Shown: one piece after another, positions 26,377 through 36,138 of the stretch
How positions within the stretch are numbered: the first letter of the stretch is position 1
How the letters are laid out: the number at the start of each line of letters is the position of its first letter
Source: Myxococcota bacterium
GTDB lineage: Bacteria; Myxococcota_A; UBA9160; SMWR01
NCBI GenBank assembly: GCA_022447545.1
Contig: JAKVBI010000011.1
Location: 186,001 to 250,000 of the forward strand
Direction of reading: 5' to 3'
DNA: 64,000 nt
The notes under the pieces: generated by a model
Database searches by the model: none
What the model was told of the DNA's origin: nothing
Seen by the model: only the letters and a program-made list of their open reading frames with translations
Made by a program: the position numbers and the translations under genes

Positions 26377-27552
26377 ATGCACATCGACTACACCGACGAA
26401 CAGAAGTCCCTCCGGGGCGAGCTACGTGAGTACTTCGCCAAACTCATGCCCGAAGACGTCCAGGCCAACATCCGTCCCATGGAAGGGGGCGCCGAAGAGC
26501 GCCGCCTGGTGAAACAGATGGGCAGCGATGGATGGCTCGGGGTGGGCTGGCCTGAGGAATATGGCGGCCAGGGCCGTACCTCCATCGAGCAGCAGATCTG
26601 GTTCGACGAAGCCCGACGCGTCAGCGCACCGATCCCCTTTGTCACCATCAATACAGTCGGCCCGGCCCTGATGGCCATGGGCAGCGAGAGTCAGAAGGAT
26701 CGCTTCTTGCGGGGCATCCTTTCCGGGGACATCCACTTTGCCATCGGCTACAGCGAACCCGATGCAGGAACGGACCTCGCTGCACTCAAGACCACCGCGG
26801 TTCGTGATGGCGACGAATATGTAATCAACGGCACCAAGATCTTCACATCCGGTGCAGATGGAGCCGACTACATCTGGCTCGCCTGCCGCACCGATCAGGA
26901 CGCCCCACGCCACAAGGGCATCTCCATCATCATCGTCGATGCGAACCTCCCGGGGGTCACCACTTCGCCCATCCATACCATCAACGGTGGCCACACCTGT
27001 ATGTCCTACTACGAGGACGTTCGAGTTCCCACGGAAATGCTCGTGGGCAAGGAGAATGGTGGTTGGCGGCTGATCACACTCCAGCTCAACCACGAGCGCG
27101 TGGGGCTTTCGGCCTTTGGGAATGCCGCCCTGCTCTGCCTCGGCGACACCATCCGATGGGCCAAGGAGACCCCCGACGAGAACGGCGACCCCGTGGCCGA
27201 AAAGCCCTGGGTCCAGATGGCACTGGGGGAGGCCTTCGCATTGGTGGAGGCCTTGAAGATCACGAACTGGAAAATGGCGTGGGAGATCGAGCAGGGAGAT
27301 CCGGATCCCGCTCGATCCTCCGCAGCCAAGATCTTCGGAACGGAGGTGGTGATCGACATCTATCGACTGTTGCTCGAAGTTCTGGGTGCCATTGGCCCCC
27401 TGCGTGGCGGGAGCCCCGGGGCCGCTCTGCAGGGCCGAATCGAGCAGGAGGTCCGAGGTGCCACCATCAACACCTTCGGCGGTGGTGTGAATGAGATCCA
27501 GAGAGAAATCGTGGCCATGCTTGGCCTCCAACTGCCCCGAGCACCGCGCTGA
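26377..27552 (+). CDS. Acyl-CoA dehydrogenase, FadE28/ChsE-like subunit
   Basis: 391 residues from ATG 26377. FAD-dependent alpha,beta-dehydrogenation of an acyl-CoA. Visible: N-terminal helix DYTDEQKSLRGELREYF, substrate/FAD segment AIGYSEPDAGTDLAALKTTA (about 126-145), NGTKIFTSGADGADYIWLAC, and the C-terminal FAD motif TINTFGGGVNEIQREIVAM. At the place of the medium-chain catalytic Glu (YEGT) there is FGGG, as in one subunit of the ChsE-type heterotetramers of sterol side-chain degradation. A second, different dehydrogenase lies 500 bases downstream, which supports an alpha2beta2 enzyme. Confidence 0.9.
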   Translation: MHIDYTDEQKSLRGELREYFAKLMPEDVQANIRPMEGGAEERRLVKQMGSDGWLGVGWPEEYGGQGRTSIEQQIWFDEARRVSAPIPFVTINTVGPALMAMGSESQKDRFLRGILSGDIHFAIGYSEPDAGTDLAALKTTAVRDGDEYVINGTKIFTSGADGADYIWLACRTDQDAPRHKGISIIIVDANLPGVTTSPIHTINGGHTCMSYYEDVRVPTEMLVGKENGGWRLITLQLNHERVGLSAFGNAALLCLGDTIRWAKETPDENGDPVAEKPWVQMALGEAFALVEALKITNWKMAWEIEQGDPDPARSSAAKIFGTEVVIDIYRLLLEVLGAIGPLRGGSPGAALQGRIEQEVRGATINTFGGGVNEIQREIVAMLGLQLPRAPR

Positions 27553-27597
27553 CCCCAGTTCGCCTGGCCCCTCACCCTCGATGGAGCAATTCCAAGC

Positions 27598-28005
27598 TTG
27601 AGCGAGCCCGAACGACTTCGCCCGATTCCGGCCATCACGCGGGACACCCAGTTCTGGTGGGACGGCATCCAGGAACGCCAGTTGCTGATCCAGCGCTGCA
27701 GTGCCTGCGGGAACCTACGTCACCCACCCGGCCCCATGTGTCCGTCCTGCCACTCCCTTGACTGGGAGACCCTCGCGTCCTCGGGACGAGGGGAGATCTA
27801 CAGCTTTGTCTCCTTCCACCATCCACCGATTCCACCCTTCGATGTTCCCAACCTCATCGTCCTAGTGGAACTCGACGAGGGAACCCGAGTGGTGAGCAAC
27901 CTCCCGGGCGTGCCCAGCGACCAGGTCCGCGTAGGCATGCCGGTGCAAGCGCGTTTCGACGAACTCGAACCAGGCCGGCTATTCCTGCAATTCGAGCCCG
28001 CCTGA
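27598..28005 (+). CDS. DUF35 zinc-ribbon/OB-fold acyl-CoA-associated protein
   Basis: 135 residues. A TTG start is inferred: GGAG lies 11 bases upstream, and the ATG at 27582 reads into a stop. The zinc ribbon has CSACGNLRHPPGPMCPSC (about 37-54), followed by the OB-fold (GEIYSFVSFHHPP ... LVELDEGTRVVSNL). DUF35 proteins partner thiolase-superfamily enzymes; in mycobacterial sterol degradation the DUF35 part of ChsH2 binds the Ltp2 aldolase. The Ltp2-like gene is two genes downstream. Unlike ChsH2, there is no fused MaoC hydratase domain. Confidence 0.88.
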   Translation: MSEPERLRPIPAITRDTQFWWDGIQERQLLIQRCSACGNLRHPPGPMCPSCHSLDWETLASSGRGEIYSFVSFHHPPIPPFDVPNLIVLVELDEGTRVVSNLPGVPSDQVRVGMPVQARFDELEPGRLFLQFEPA

Positions 28006-28054
28006 GCGGGCATCCGATACAACCTTCATCCATTTTCAGAACGGGACGACATCC

Positions 28055-29188
28055 ATGGACTTCTCCTACACCGAAGAGCAAGAGGCCGTTCGAGAACTGG
28101 CCCGCCAGATCCTTAGCGACCAAACGAGCCACGAACGCTCGAAAGAACTCGAGACCAGCGGGGTCTTCTACGACGACGACCTCTGGGGCGAACTCGTTCA
28201 AGCGAACCTCGTAGCCATCGCCATCCCCGAAGCCCAGGGAGGTGGCGGGCTCGGCATGGGCGAAGTCTCCATCCTGCTGGAGGAAGCGGGCCGTCACGTG
28301 GCTCCCATCCCGCTCTTGCCCACCGTGGTATTGGGCGCGCTTCCCATCGCCGAATTCGGCAGCGAAGCACAAAAGAAGCGCTGGCTCACGCCTGTGGCCG
28401 AAAGTGGAGCCATCCTGACCGCAGCTCTGGAGGAGAACGGAAGTTCCGACCCCACGAAGCCCAGAGTCACGGCCCAGCGTGATGGTGACGGCTGGCGCCT
28501 GGATGGCGAGAAGGTCTGTGTCCCGGCTGGATTCTCGGCCAGCACCGTCGTGGTCCCCGCCTCGATGGACGACGGCGTGGGGGTTTTTCTGCTCGAACCC
28601 CAGGCCGAGGGAGTCAAGCTCGAGCGCCAGACGGCCATCCACCACGAACCCCAAGCCCTGATGCAACTCTCGGGTGCTCGTGTCGACTCAGAAGGGCTCC
28701 TTGGCGACGTCTCCCAGGGCGCCGAGATCGTGGAATGGCTCGTCGACCGTGCCCTGTTGGGCTACGCGAGCATGCAACTCGGCACCTGCGAAGCCGCCCT
28801 CCATGCCACGGCCGAATACCTGCGTGAGCGCAAGCAGTTCGGCAAACCCATTGGCTCTTTCCAGGCGGCCCAGGTCCGAGCCGCCGACGCCTATATCGAC
28901 GTCGAGTCGATGCGCTCGGTCCTGCTCGAAGCGACCTGGCGCTTGTCCGAAGGACTGCGTGCACGTGCAGAGATCGTGGCGGCGAAGTGGTGGGCAGCAC
29001 GAGGAGGAGATCGCGTGGTGCACACCGCTCAGCACCTCCACGGAGGCATTGGCGCCGACGTCGATTACCCGATCCATCGCTACTTCCTCTGGTCTCAGTA
29101 CCTGGGGGCCGCCCTAGGCGGTGGAAACCGTCAACTCGCCCAACTCGGAAAGTTGCTGGTCAGCGACGACCAGAGGCCCACTCTCTGA
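28055..29188 (+). CDS. Acyl-CoA dehydrogenase, second subunit (FadE29-like)
   Basis: 377 residues, ATG start. The N-terminus FSYTEEQEAVRELARQILSD is followed by a shortened, variable middle domain (about 110-215, AGFSASTVVVPASMDDGVGV) and a helical C-terminal domain (YLRERKQFGKPIGSFQAAQV, then AQHLHGGIGADVDYPIHRYF, about 325-344). The weakly conserved FAD/substrate loop is what is expected of the smaller partner in two-gene dehydrogenases. It most likely pairs with the 26377 product. Its TGA shares one base with the ATG of the Ltp2-like gene (TGATG), so the two are translationally coupled. Confidence 0.88.
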   Translation: MDFSYTEEQEAVRELARQILSDQTSHERSKELETSGVFYDDDLWGELVQANLVAIAIPEAQGGGGLGMGEVSILLEEAGRHVAPIPLLPTVVLGALPIAEFGSEAQKKRWLTPVAESGAILTAALEENGSSDPTKPRVTAQRDGDGWRLDGEKVCVPAGFSASTVVVPASMDDGVGVFLLEPQAEGVKLERQTAIHHEPQALMQLSGARVDSEGLLGDVSQGAEIVEWLVDRALLGYASMQLGTCEAALHATAEYLRERKQFGKPIGSFQAAQVRAADAYIDVESMRSVLLEATWRLSEGLRARAEIVAAKWWAARGGDRVVHTAQHLHGGIGADVDYPIHRYFLWSQYLGAALGGGNRQLAQLGKLLVSDDQRPTL

Positions 29189-30378
29189 TGTCACGGCGTA
29201 AGAGCCGCCTCAAAAACGCGGCGGCCATCGCCGGCATCGGCGCCACTGAGTTCTCCAAGGACTCGGGTCGCAGCGAACTCCAGTTGGCCCTCGAAGCCAT
29301 CTCCTCCGCCCTGGAAGACGCCGGGCTCCAGCACTCCGACGTCGACGGCATGGTGAACTTCTCCATGGATAACAATCCTGCCAACGAGGTGAACCGCTAC
29401 CTCGGCGGGGACCACTTGACCTTCTTCTCGAGGATCCACTACGGGGGAGGCGCAGCTTGCGGGGTCGTACATCAGGCCGCCATGGCGATCCATGCAGGTG
29501 TTGCCGACGTCGTGGTCGTCTACCGTGCGATGAACGAGCGCTCGCAGCAGCGCTTCGGCACCGGCGTCCAGGACCGGCCTCCGGTGCCCACAACGGAAAA
29601 CACCAACTACGGTTGGCACTCCCCCTATGGATTGTTGACGCCCGCGTCTTGGGTGGCCATGCAGGCTCGGCGCTACATGCACGAATACGGAGCTACCAGT
29701 GAGGACTTCGGCCGCGTGGCGGTGGCTGACCGCAAGCACGCAGCCACGAATCCCAAGGCGTGGTTCTACCAGCGCCCCATCACGCTCGAGGATCACCAGA
29801 ACTCGCGCTGGATTGTGGACCCCCTGCGCCTACTCGACTGCTGCCAGGAGAGCGACGGTGCGGTGGCCATCGTCGTCACAAGCACAGAGCGCGCACGCGA
29901 CCTGAGGCAACCCCCCGTCCTGATCAACGCTGCAGCCCAGTGCATGACCAACGATCAGATGATGATGACGGGTTACTACTCGGACCATGTCGCTACTCTG
30001 CCCGAAATGGGGATTGTCGCCGAGCAACTCTACGCTACCGCCGAACTCACTCCGGACGATGTTCAGGCGGCCATCATCTATGACCACTTCACGCCCTTTG
30101 TCTTGATCCAGCTGGAAGAGTTCGGATTCTGCAAACGAGGTGAGGCCAAGGACTTCATCCGCGGTGGCAACATTGAAATGGGCGGAGGCCTTCCCGTGAA
30201 CCCTCACGGAGGCCAACTCGGCGAGGCGTACATCCACGGTGCGAACGGCATCTCCGAAGGCGTGCGGCAGCTCAGAGGCACGGCGGTAAATCAGGTCGAG
30301 GGCGCCGAGCACGTCATCGTCACGGCAGGTACCGGCGTGCCGACCAGCGGTCTCCTCCTGGGCATCGACGAAGGCTGA
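29188..30378 (+). CDS. Thiolase-superfamily Ltp2-like retro-aldolase (lipid-transfer type)
   Basis: 396 residues from ATG 29188. N-terminal thiolase core AAIAGIGATEFSKDSGRSE. The nucleophile region reads IHYGGGAACGVVHQAAMA, where alignment puts Gly rather than Cys at the thiolase nucleophile. The C-terminal core has IYDHFTPFVLIQLEEFGFC and NPHGGQLGEAYIHG in place of the thiolase GHP motif. These are traits of SCP-x/Ltp2 proteins; Ltp2 with a DUF35 partner cleaves a beta-hydroxyacyl-CoA by retro-aldol reaction to release propionyl-CoA. With the two dehydrogenases and DUF35 it forms one operon. Substrate is inferred only. Confidence 0.87.
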   Translation: MSRRKSRLKNAAAIAGIGATEFSKDSGRSELQLALEAISSALEDAGLQHSDVDGMVNFSMDNNPANEVNRYLGGDHLTFFSRIHYGGGAACGVVHQAAMAIHAGVADVVVVYRAMNERSQQRFGTGVQDRPPVPTTENTNYGWHSPYGLLTPASWVAMQARRYMHEYGATSEDFGRVAVADRKHAATNPKAWFYQRPITLEDHQNSRWIVDPLRLLDCCQESDGAVAIVVTSTERARDLRQPPVLINAAAQCMTNDQMMMTGYYSDHVATLPEMGIVAEQLYATAELTPDDVQAAIIYDHFTPFVLIQLEEFGFCKRGEAKDFIRGGNIEMGGGLPVNPHGGQLGEAYIHGANGISEGVRQLRGTAVNQVEGAEHVIVTAGTGVPTSGLLLGIDEG

Positions 30379-30406
30379 TCGGCCAACGAGCTGACTGGCC
30401 GACCGA

Positions 30407-31609
30407 TCAGGGCGCCACCCCCAGCAGACGTGCCGAGTTGTCCCGCATCACCAACTGGAGCTGATCTTCCGACAACCCTCCGCAGTCATCCAAAAAGTCC
30501 AGGGGTTCTCTCACTCCCTCGGGATGCGGCCAATCCGAGCCGAACAATACGTGCTCGGCCCCGATCCAGCCCACGAGATCTGAGACCGACTCCTCGAAGA
30601 AGGGGCAGACGTAGAAGTGCTTTTTGAACAGATTGCTGGGCGAGTCCGTGAGAGGCCCACCGATCAACGGCACTGATTTTGCCCCCTGGGTACTGAAACT
30701 CACCCTGGCACTGCCATCCATATCTGCCAGCAGGCCCGGGATCCATGCCGAACCGTTCTCCACCGACATCATTCGCAGGCCGGGATAGCGGCCGAACAGG
30801 TTGTGCAGGATGAAGCACGCCACGGTGTCCATGATGGGTCGCTTGCCGAAGCACGTGTAATAGAGAAAAGGCGACATTTCCGTTTCGTTCACATCCGGGT
30901 TTTCGCCCCACATGGCACCCACCACCGGGTTGTAACCACTGACACCGATGTGAAGCAGGACGGGAATGTTCGCCTCCTCGACCCGGCTCCAAAATGGATC
31001 GAAATACGAGTCCGCAGGCGAACGGCCGAACAGCGGCCCGGCCCGGAGCATGACAACACGCGCTCCCTCCTTCAAAACACGTTCGAGTTCCTCGACCGCG
31101 GTTTCCAAGTCAAACAGGGAGATGGTTGCGGGCGATATGAGACGCCCCTGGTATGCATAGCCCCAATCGTCTTCGACCCATCGATTGAAGGCGCGAACGT
31201 TTGCCGCAGCAGCCTCGGGATCTTCTCGACAATCCGCCTCGAATGCGAGACCGAACGACGGAACCATCATCACCGCCTCGAGGCCGAAATGGTCCAGCAC
31301 CTTGATGCGAGCGTCGCGGTTGCTAAAAGCCGGCGAATCGGCAGGAATGAACTTCGGTGGAGCTTCGGGATCGAACGTCTCACCCGCCATGAAAGCCCGA
31401 TACATGCCGGGCTCCATCACTTGACTTCTGGGGTATCGGTGGAACGAAAGCGGCTTGTCACCGAAGCGCCACTCGCGCACCCCATCCGAGTTCTCCACCA
31501 CCCGCACCGCACGATCCCGGTACTTCGATTCGATGTGACGAGTGCAGCAATCGTCGGGCTCGTAGTAGTGGTTGTCGGCATCGATGGCCGGAAAGTCGAT
31601 GCTGGGCAT
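30407..31609 (-). CDS. Amidohydrolase_2 family protein, DNHYYE subtype
   Basis: 400 residues from ATG 31609, with GGAGG 8 bases upstream (an in-frame TTG at 31627 precedes that site). The N-terminal motif is AIDADNHYYEPDD, i.e. Asn-His where most relatives have x-His of a DxHxH pair. The C-terminal motif LFGSDWPHPEGVREPLDF (about 362-379) carries the catalytic Asp. The middle has FNRWVEDDWGYAYQGRLI, also found in the 50311-51516 paralogue. It is convergent with the Ltp2-like gene, 28 bases apart. Probably a zinc- or manganese-dependent hydrolase or decarboxylase; the substrate is unknown. Confidence 0.86.
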   Translation of the reverse strand: MPSIDFPAIDADNHYYEPDDCCTRHIESKYRDRAVRVVENSDGVREWRFGDKPLSFHRYPRSQVMEPGMYRAFMAGETFDPEAPPKFIPADSPAFSNRDARIKVLDHFGLEAVMMVPSFGLAFEADCREDPEAAAANVRAFNRWVEDDWGYAYQGRLISPATISLFDLETAVEELERVLKEGARVVMLRAGPLFGRSPADSYFDPFWSRVEEANIPVLLHIGVSGYNPVVGAMWGENPDVNETEMSPFLYYTCFGKRPIMDTVACFILHNLFGRYPGLRMMSVENGSAWIPGLLADMDGSARVSFSTQGAKSVPLIGGPLTDSPSNLFKKHFYVCPFFEESVSDLVGWIGAEHVLFGSDWPHPEGVREPLDFLDDCGGLSEDQLQLVMRDNSARLLGVAP

Positions 31610-31812
31610 GGATGGATCCTCCTTCAAGCTCGCGTCGAATTACCGAGGGCCTGGACGGACGCGCCATTCCGGGCTTCACAACTCGATTCCAGGCTAACCC
31701 GCCCGAGGAGCCTTCGGGCCCGAATTCTGATCGGGAGGCCACGGAGCACGAGGCCTGATAGCATGAAATGCCGCCATTCTTGGCAAGAACCGCCAAACCT
31801 GTCGAGTCGTCC

Positions 31813-32934
31813 ATGATGCTCCGACCCACAAGTCGATCGTTGTCTTCACGGGTCGAGCCGAACCTCGTGACGACTGTGCTCGTCCAGGGCGCCATGGCCA
31901 TGGTCCTGCTTTCGTGCAGCGCCGAGGGGTCCTCTCCTGCCACGGCAGCCCCCAGCGCGAGAAAGGTCATCGCACGCGCCACTCCAGTGGTCGTCACACC
32001 CGTCGGTGTCGCCAACTTCAGTGACCAGATCGAAGCCATTGGAACCACCCGGGCCCAGGAGTCCGTGGTGATCACTGCAGACGTGGTCGAGCGCGTTCAA
32101 CGCGTCACCTTCGAAGACGGCGAGTTGGTGGACCAGGGACAAGTCCTGGCTGAACTCACCAGCAAAGAAGAATCTGCACAACTCGCCGAAGCCTGGGCGA
32201 ACTACTCCGAAGCCCTGCGTCAACACCAGCGCGCAGCAGATCTCCACGCTCGCGGGAGCGAATCCCGATCGCGCCTCGACGAACGTGTCGCCGCACGGGA
32301 CACAGCGCATGCTCGCCTCGAGGAACTCCAGGCGCGACTCTCGGACCACTTGATCCGAGCGCCGTTTCGCGGGGTCCTGGGACTACGCGCAGTGAGCCCT
32401 GGGGCACTCCTAAAGCCCGGCGACGTGATTACGACGCTGGATGACATCGACACCATCAAACTCGACTTCACAGTTCCCGAGTCATTTCTTCCGGTGGTAG
32501 TTCCCGGCCTCACGGTCGAAGCCCAGTCCATCGCCTACCCCAATCGGAAATTTCACGGCGTGGTTCGCGCAGTGGATTCTCGCATCGATCCCATCACGCG
32601 TTCCCTGATCATCCGAGCCGAGATCCCGAACCCAGACCATGCCCTGCGCCCAGGCATGCTCCTCACAGTGGTACTCGAAACGCACCCTCGGAAGTCCCTG
32701 GCCGTTCCCGAACAAGCCCTGGTTCCCCGAGGCGAGCATCAGTACGTCCACACCCTCGACGACGACGGAGCGGCCCACCGCCTCGAAGTCACCATCGGCA
32801 GCCGAAGACCTGGACTCGTAGAGATCCGCAGCGGTCTCACAGGCACCGAAATCGTCATCAGTGAAGGCGCCGATCTTCTCCACCCGGGATCGAGGGCCAA
32901 GGTCGTGAGAAGCGACCCCGCCCCCGACGCCTGA
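31813..32934 (+). CDS. RND efflux periplasmic adaptor (HlyD/AcrA family), lipoprotein
   Basis: 373 residues from ATG 31813; an upstream ATG at 31768 or a GTG within the leader are alternatives. A hydrophobic stretch ends in the lipobox MVLLSCSAEG, so it is likely anchored in the inner membrane. Adaptor features follow: first half-barrel/lipoyl strands (ANFSDQIEAIGTTRAQESVV), a short hairpin rich in Glu/Arg (about 110-165), the second lipoyl half HLIRAPFRGVLGLRAVSPGA, and a beta-barrel domain. It bridges the RND pump 9 bases downstream to an outer-membrane channel not present in this window. Confidence 0.9.
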   Translation: MMLRPTSRSLSSRVEPNLVTTVLVQGAMAMVLLSCSAEGSSPATAAPSARKVIARATPVVVTPVGVANFSDQIEAIGTTRAQESVVITADVVERVQRVTFEDGELVDQGQVLAELTSKEESAQLAEAWANYSEALRQHQRAADLHARGSESRSRLDERVAARDTAHARLEELQARLSDHLIRAPFRGVLGLRAVSPGALLKPGDVITTLDDIDTIKLDFTVPESFLPVVVPGLTVEAQSIAYPNRKFHGVVRAVDSRIDPITRSLIIRAEIPNPDHALRPGMLLTVVLETHPRKSLAVPEQALVPRGEHQYVHTLDDDGAAHRLEVTIGSRRPGLVEIRSGLTGTEIVISEGADLLHPGSRAKVVRSDPAPDA

Positions 32935-32943
32935 GACTCCACC

Positions 32944-35900
32944 GTGTGGCTCTCGGACACCTCGGTACGGCGGCCGGTTCTGGCAACGGTCCTTTCGACC
33001 CTGCTAGTCGCCTTTGGGCTGCTCTCCTTCGCGAACCTTCCCCTGCGTGAACTCCCTGCCGTAGACCCGCCCATCATCTCCATCGAGACGATCTATCGAG
33101 GTGCGTCAGCTGAGGTGGTCGAGAACCGAATCACCAAGCCTCTGGAAGAACGACTCAGCGGTATCGAAGGAGTCCGGACCCTATCGGGCGAAAGCCTCGA
33201 TGGCTCGTCGCGGATCAGCATCGAGTTCAATCTGTCTCGGGACATCGACGCCGCCGCTTCCGACGTACGCGACCGGGTCTCTCAGGCCTTGGACGACCTG
33301 CCCGACGAAGCCAGCGCCCCCGAAATCTGGAAGGCACAATCGGACTCCCAGCCAATCCTTTGGTTGAGCCTGTCCAGCGAAACACGCGGCCCTCTGGAAC
33401 TGACCGACTATGCACGACGCTATCTGGTCGACCGCTTTTCCGTACTCGACGGTGTCGCTCGCGTCATCCTTTCGGGTGAGCGGCGCTATAGCATGCGAAT
33501 CTGGCTCGACCGGATCAGACTGGCTGCCCACTCACTCACGGTAGCCGACGTAGAAGCGGCACTCCGTTCCCAGAACGTGGAACTCCCCGCAGGACGCCTG
33601 GAGTCCATCGATCGCGATTTCACAGTGCGCGTGGAGCGCAGTTACCGAGTCCCAGATGATTTTCGGCGCCTGGTAGTGGCGCGTGGAGAACGCGGGCACC
33701 TGGTTCGCCTGTCGGACGTCGCAAGAGTCGAAGTTGGACCCGAAGAATGGAGGAGCAGTTTTCGAGGCAATGGTCGCCCACGAGTCGGGATCGGCATCAT
33801 TAAACAATCCGATGCCAACACCGTTGCGGTGGCAAGAGCCGTATCCGCAGAGATGCAGAAAATCGCTCCCAGCCTTCCGGTGGAATACCACCTCGGCGAC
33901 AGCTGGGATGGTTCCATCTACGTCCAGGCCGCCGTCCAGGAGGTCTACTTCACCCTGGCGCTCGCGGTCGCCCTCGTGGTGGGTGTCATCTATTTGTTCC
34001 TGGGAACCCTCCGAGCGGCCATCGTTCCCGCTCTGACGGTCCCCATCTGCCTGATAGGCGCCTTCGGAGCGCTCTATTCCTTCGACCTGTCCATCAACAT
34101 GCTGACCCTGCTGGCACTGCTCCTCTCCATCGGCCTGGTGGTAGACGACTCCATCGTGGTCCTCGAGAACATCCAGCGACGCATCGACCTCGGAGAACCC
34201 GCCCTGGTGGCGGGACTGCGCGGAGCCCGAGAAGTGGGATTCGCGGTCATTGCCACCACTCTGGTCGTAATCGCCGTGTTCGTACCCATTGCCTTCATGG
34301 AGGGCCTGATCGGGCGCTTGTTTCGTGAACTCGCCATCACGGTTTCTGCCGCGGTGACCATCTCGAGCCTGGTGGCTCTCACACTCTCAGCCATGCTCTG
34401 CTCGAAGCTGTTGGTTCCGAGCCAGCGTGGCAGTGGGTTCTCACGACTCACCCAGCGCGTCTTGGACCTGACCATCACGGGTTACGGGACCGCACTCCGG
34501 TTCTGTCTTCGGGTTCCCATGGTCGTGATGGCTGGCCTACTTGGGGTCCTTTTCGCCATCGTTCAACTCTTCCAGGCCGTACCCAGCGAACTCGAGCCCT
34601 CGGAAGACCGCGGCGCGTTCATGATCTTCATGTTCGGCCCCGAAGGCGCCAGCTACGAATATTCCATGCGACACATGCGCGAGATCGAGGAACGCGTGTT
34701 GTTTCCCATGGTCGAATCTAGCGGCGTTGCCCGGGCGATGACCGGCGTCCCCGGCAGTTTCACCCCCAGTGAAGCCATGAATACCGGGTTCGTGATCGTC
34801 GTACTCGAGCACTGGGAGGATCGCGAACAGTCCACCGGAGAGATCATGCAAATGATCGGTCAGCGACTAACGACGATCCCCGGGGTCCGGGCATTTCCCG
34901 CACCTTCAGGAGGACTGGGCCAGCGGGGTTCAGGGCGACCGATACAGTTCGTCATCCAGGGACCAACCCACGAGCAGGTCGCGATCTGGCAGGACCAACT
35001 GCTCCGAGACATCCAGAATCGGTCCGATCTGCGTGGGGTCCGGGGTGACATCCAACCCACGCGGCCGCAGCTGCGCGTGAGTGTGGACCCTTCGCGAGCC
35101 GCCGATCTTGGAGTCCCCGTGGAAGTGATCGGGCGAACCCTCGAAACCATGCTCGGCTCACGAAAGGTCACTACCTACGTGGATCGCGGAGAGGAATATG
35201 AGGTGATCCTTCAGGCTCTCGAAAGCCAGCGGCGTGCTCCCGACGACCTCTCGAATCTCTACGTTCGTTCCGCGACCACGGGCAATCTCGTTCCTCTGTC
35301 AAATCTCGTCCAAAAGCGAGAAATCGCAGCGCCCGGAACTCTGCGACGCTTCAATCGCCTGCCCGCTGCCACCATCGAAGCCAATCTAGCCCCCGGGGCA
35401 AACCTCGGAGAAGCTCTACAGGCCCTGACGAACCTTGCAAAAGGAGTGCTGCCTTCTGCGGCACGCATCGACTACAAGGGCACATCACGAGAGTTCCACG
35501 AATCCTCGCTGGCGATCTATTTCACCTTCGGGATGGCATTGCTCATCGTCTTCCTGGTACTCGCGGCACAATTCGAGAGCTTCGTTCACCCGTTCATCAT
35601 CATGTTTACAGTTCCGCTTGCCGTTGCAGGCGCCCTCATCGGCCTACTCCTCCTGCCCGACGGTACCCTCAACATCTACAGCCAGATCGGTATCACCATT
35701 CTCATCGGCCTGGCCGCCAAGAATGGAATTCTCATCGTAGAGTTCACCAACCAACTTCGTCGCACCGGCATGCAATTCGACGAAGCTGTCCTCCACGCTT
35801 CACAAACTCGTCTGCGCCCAATCTTGATGACGGGCATCTCCACCGCAATCGGAACACTCCCCCTGCTGCTAGCGAGTGGGGCGGGTTCCGCGGGCAGAGG

Positions 35901-36078
35901 CGCCATCGGCGTCGTGATCTTCGCTGGGGTTCTCTTCTCAACGGCTTTTACCCTCTTCGTCGTTCCCACCGCCTACGCGGTGCTAGCACGGCGAGCCCGA
36001 CTCCCGGGCTCAGTCGCCCAAGAGGTGAACGAACTCGACCGCACGACGCCACTGCCCGAAAATATGCCGCAGCGCTGA
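32944..36078 (+). CDS. RND-family multidrug efflux transporter (AcrB/MexF-like)
   Basis: 1044 residues, full length for the family, GTG start. The N-terminal helix begins SDTSVRRPVLATVLSTLLVA. The TM4 proton-relay acidic pair lies in LSIGLVVDDSIVVLENIQRR (about 394-413). A second membrane bundle starts near 860 with FLVLAAQFESFVHPFIIM, then ILIGLAAKNGILIVEFTNQL (about 917-936). Two large periplasmic loops (about 35-330 and 560-850) hold the porter and docking domains. It exports hydrophobic compounds using the proton gradient together with the adjacent adaptor. The P450 gene 60 bases downstream may share context. Confidence 0.95.
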   Translation: MWLSDTSVRRPVLATVLSTLLVAFGLLSFANLPLRELPAVDPPIISIETIYRGASAEVVENRITKPLEERLSGIEGVRTLSGESLDGSSRISIEFNLSRDIDAAASDVRDRVSQALDDLPDEASAPEIWKAQSDSQPILWLSLSSETRGPLELTDYARRYLVDRFSVLDGVARVILSGERRYSMRIWLDRIRLAAHSLTVADVEAALRSQNVELPAGRLESIDRDFTVRVERSYRVPDDFRRLVVARGERGHLVRLSDVARVEVGPEEWRSSFRGNGRPRVGIGIIKQSDANTVAVARAVSAEMQKIAPSLPVEYHLGDSWDGSIYVQAAVQEVYFTLALAVALVVGVIYLFLGTLRAAIVPALTVPICLIGAFGALYSFDLSINMLTLLALLLSIGLVVDDSIVVLENIQRRIDLGEPALVAGLRGAREVGFAVIATTLVVIAVFVPIAFMEGLIGRLFRELAITVSAAVTISSLVALTLSAMLCSKLLVPSQRGSGFSRLTQRVLDLTITGYGTALRFCLRVPMVVMAGLLGVLFAIVQLFQAVPSELEPSEDRGAFMIFMFGPEGASYEYSMRHMREIEERVLFPMVESSGVARAMTGVPGSFTPSEAMNTGFVIVVLEHWEDREQSTGEIMQMIGQRLTTIPGVRAFPAPSGGLGQRGSGRPIQFVIQGPTHEQVAIWQDQLLRDIQNRSDLRGVRGDIQPTRPQLRVSVDPSRAADLGVPVEVIGRTLETMLGSRKVTTYVDRGEEYEVILQALESQRRAPDDLSNLYVRSATTGNLVPLSNLVQKREIAAPGTLRRFNRLPAATIEANLAPGANLGEALQALTNLAKGVLPSAARIDYKGTSREFHESSLAIYFTFGMALLIVFLVLAAQFESFVHPFIIMFTVPLAVAGALIGLLLLPDGTLNIYSQIGITILIGLAAKNGILIVEFTNQLRRTGMQFDEAVLHASQTRLRPILMTGISTAIGTLPLLLASGAGSAGRGAIGVVIFAGVLFSTAFTLFVVPTAYAVLARRARLPGSVAQEVNELDRTTPLPENMPQR

Positions 36079-36138
36079 AAGACACCGAATGCGGCCCGAA
36101 TTGTTAAAGTTCCCCGCAAATCCAGCCCGGGAGTCCGC

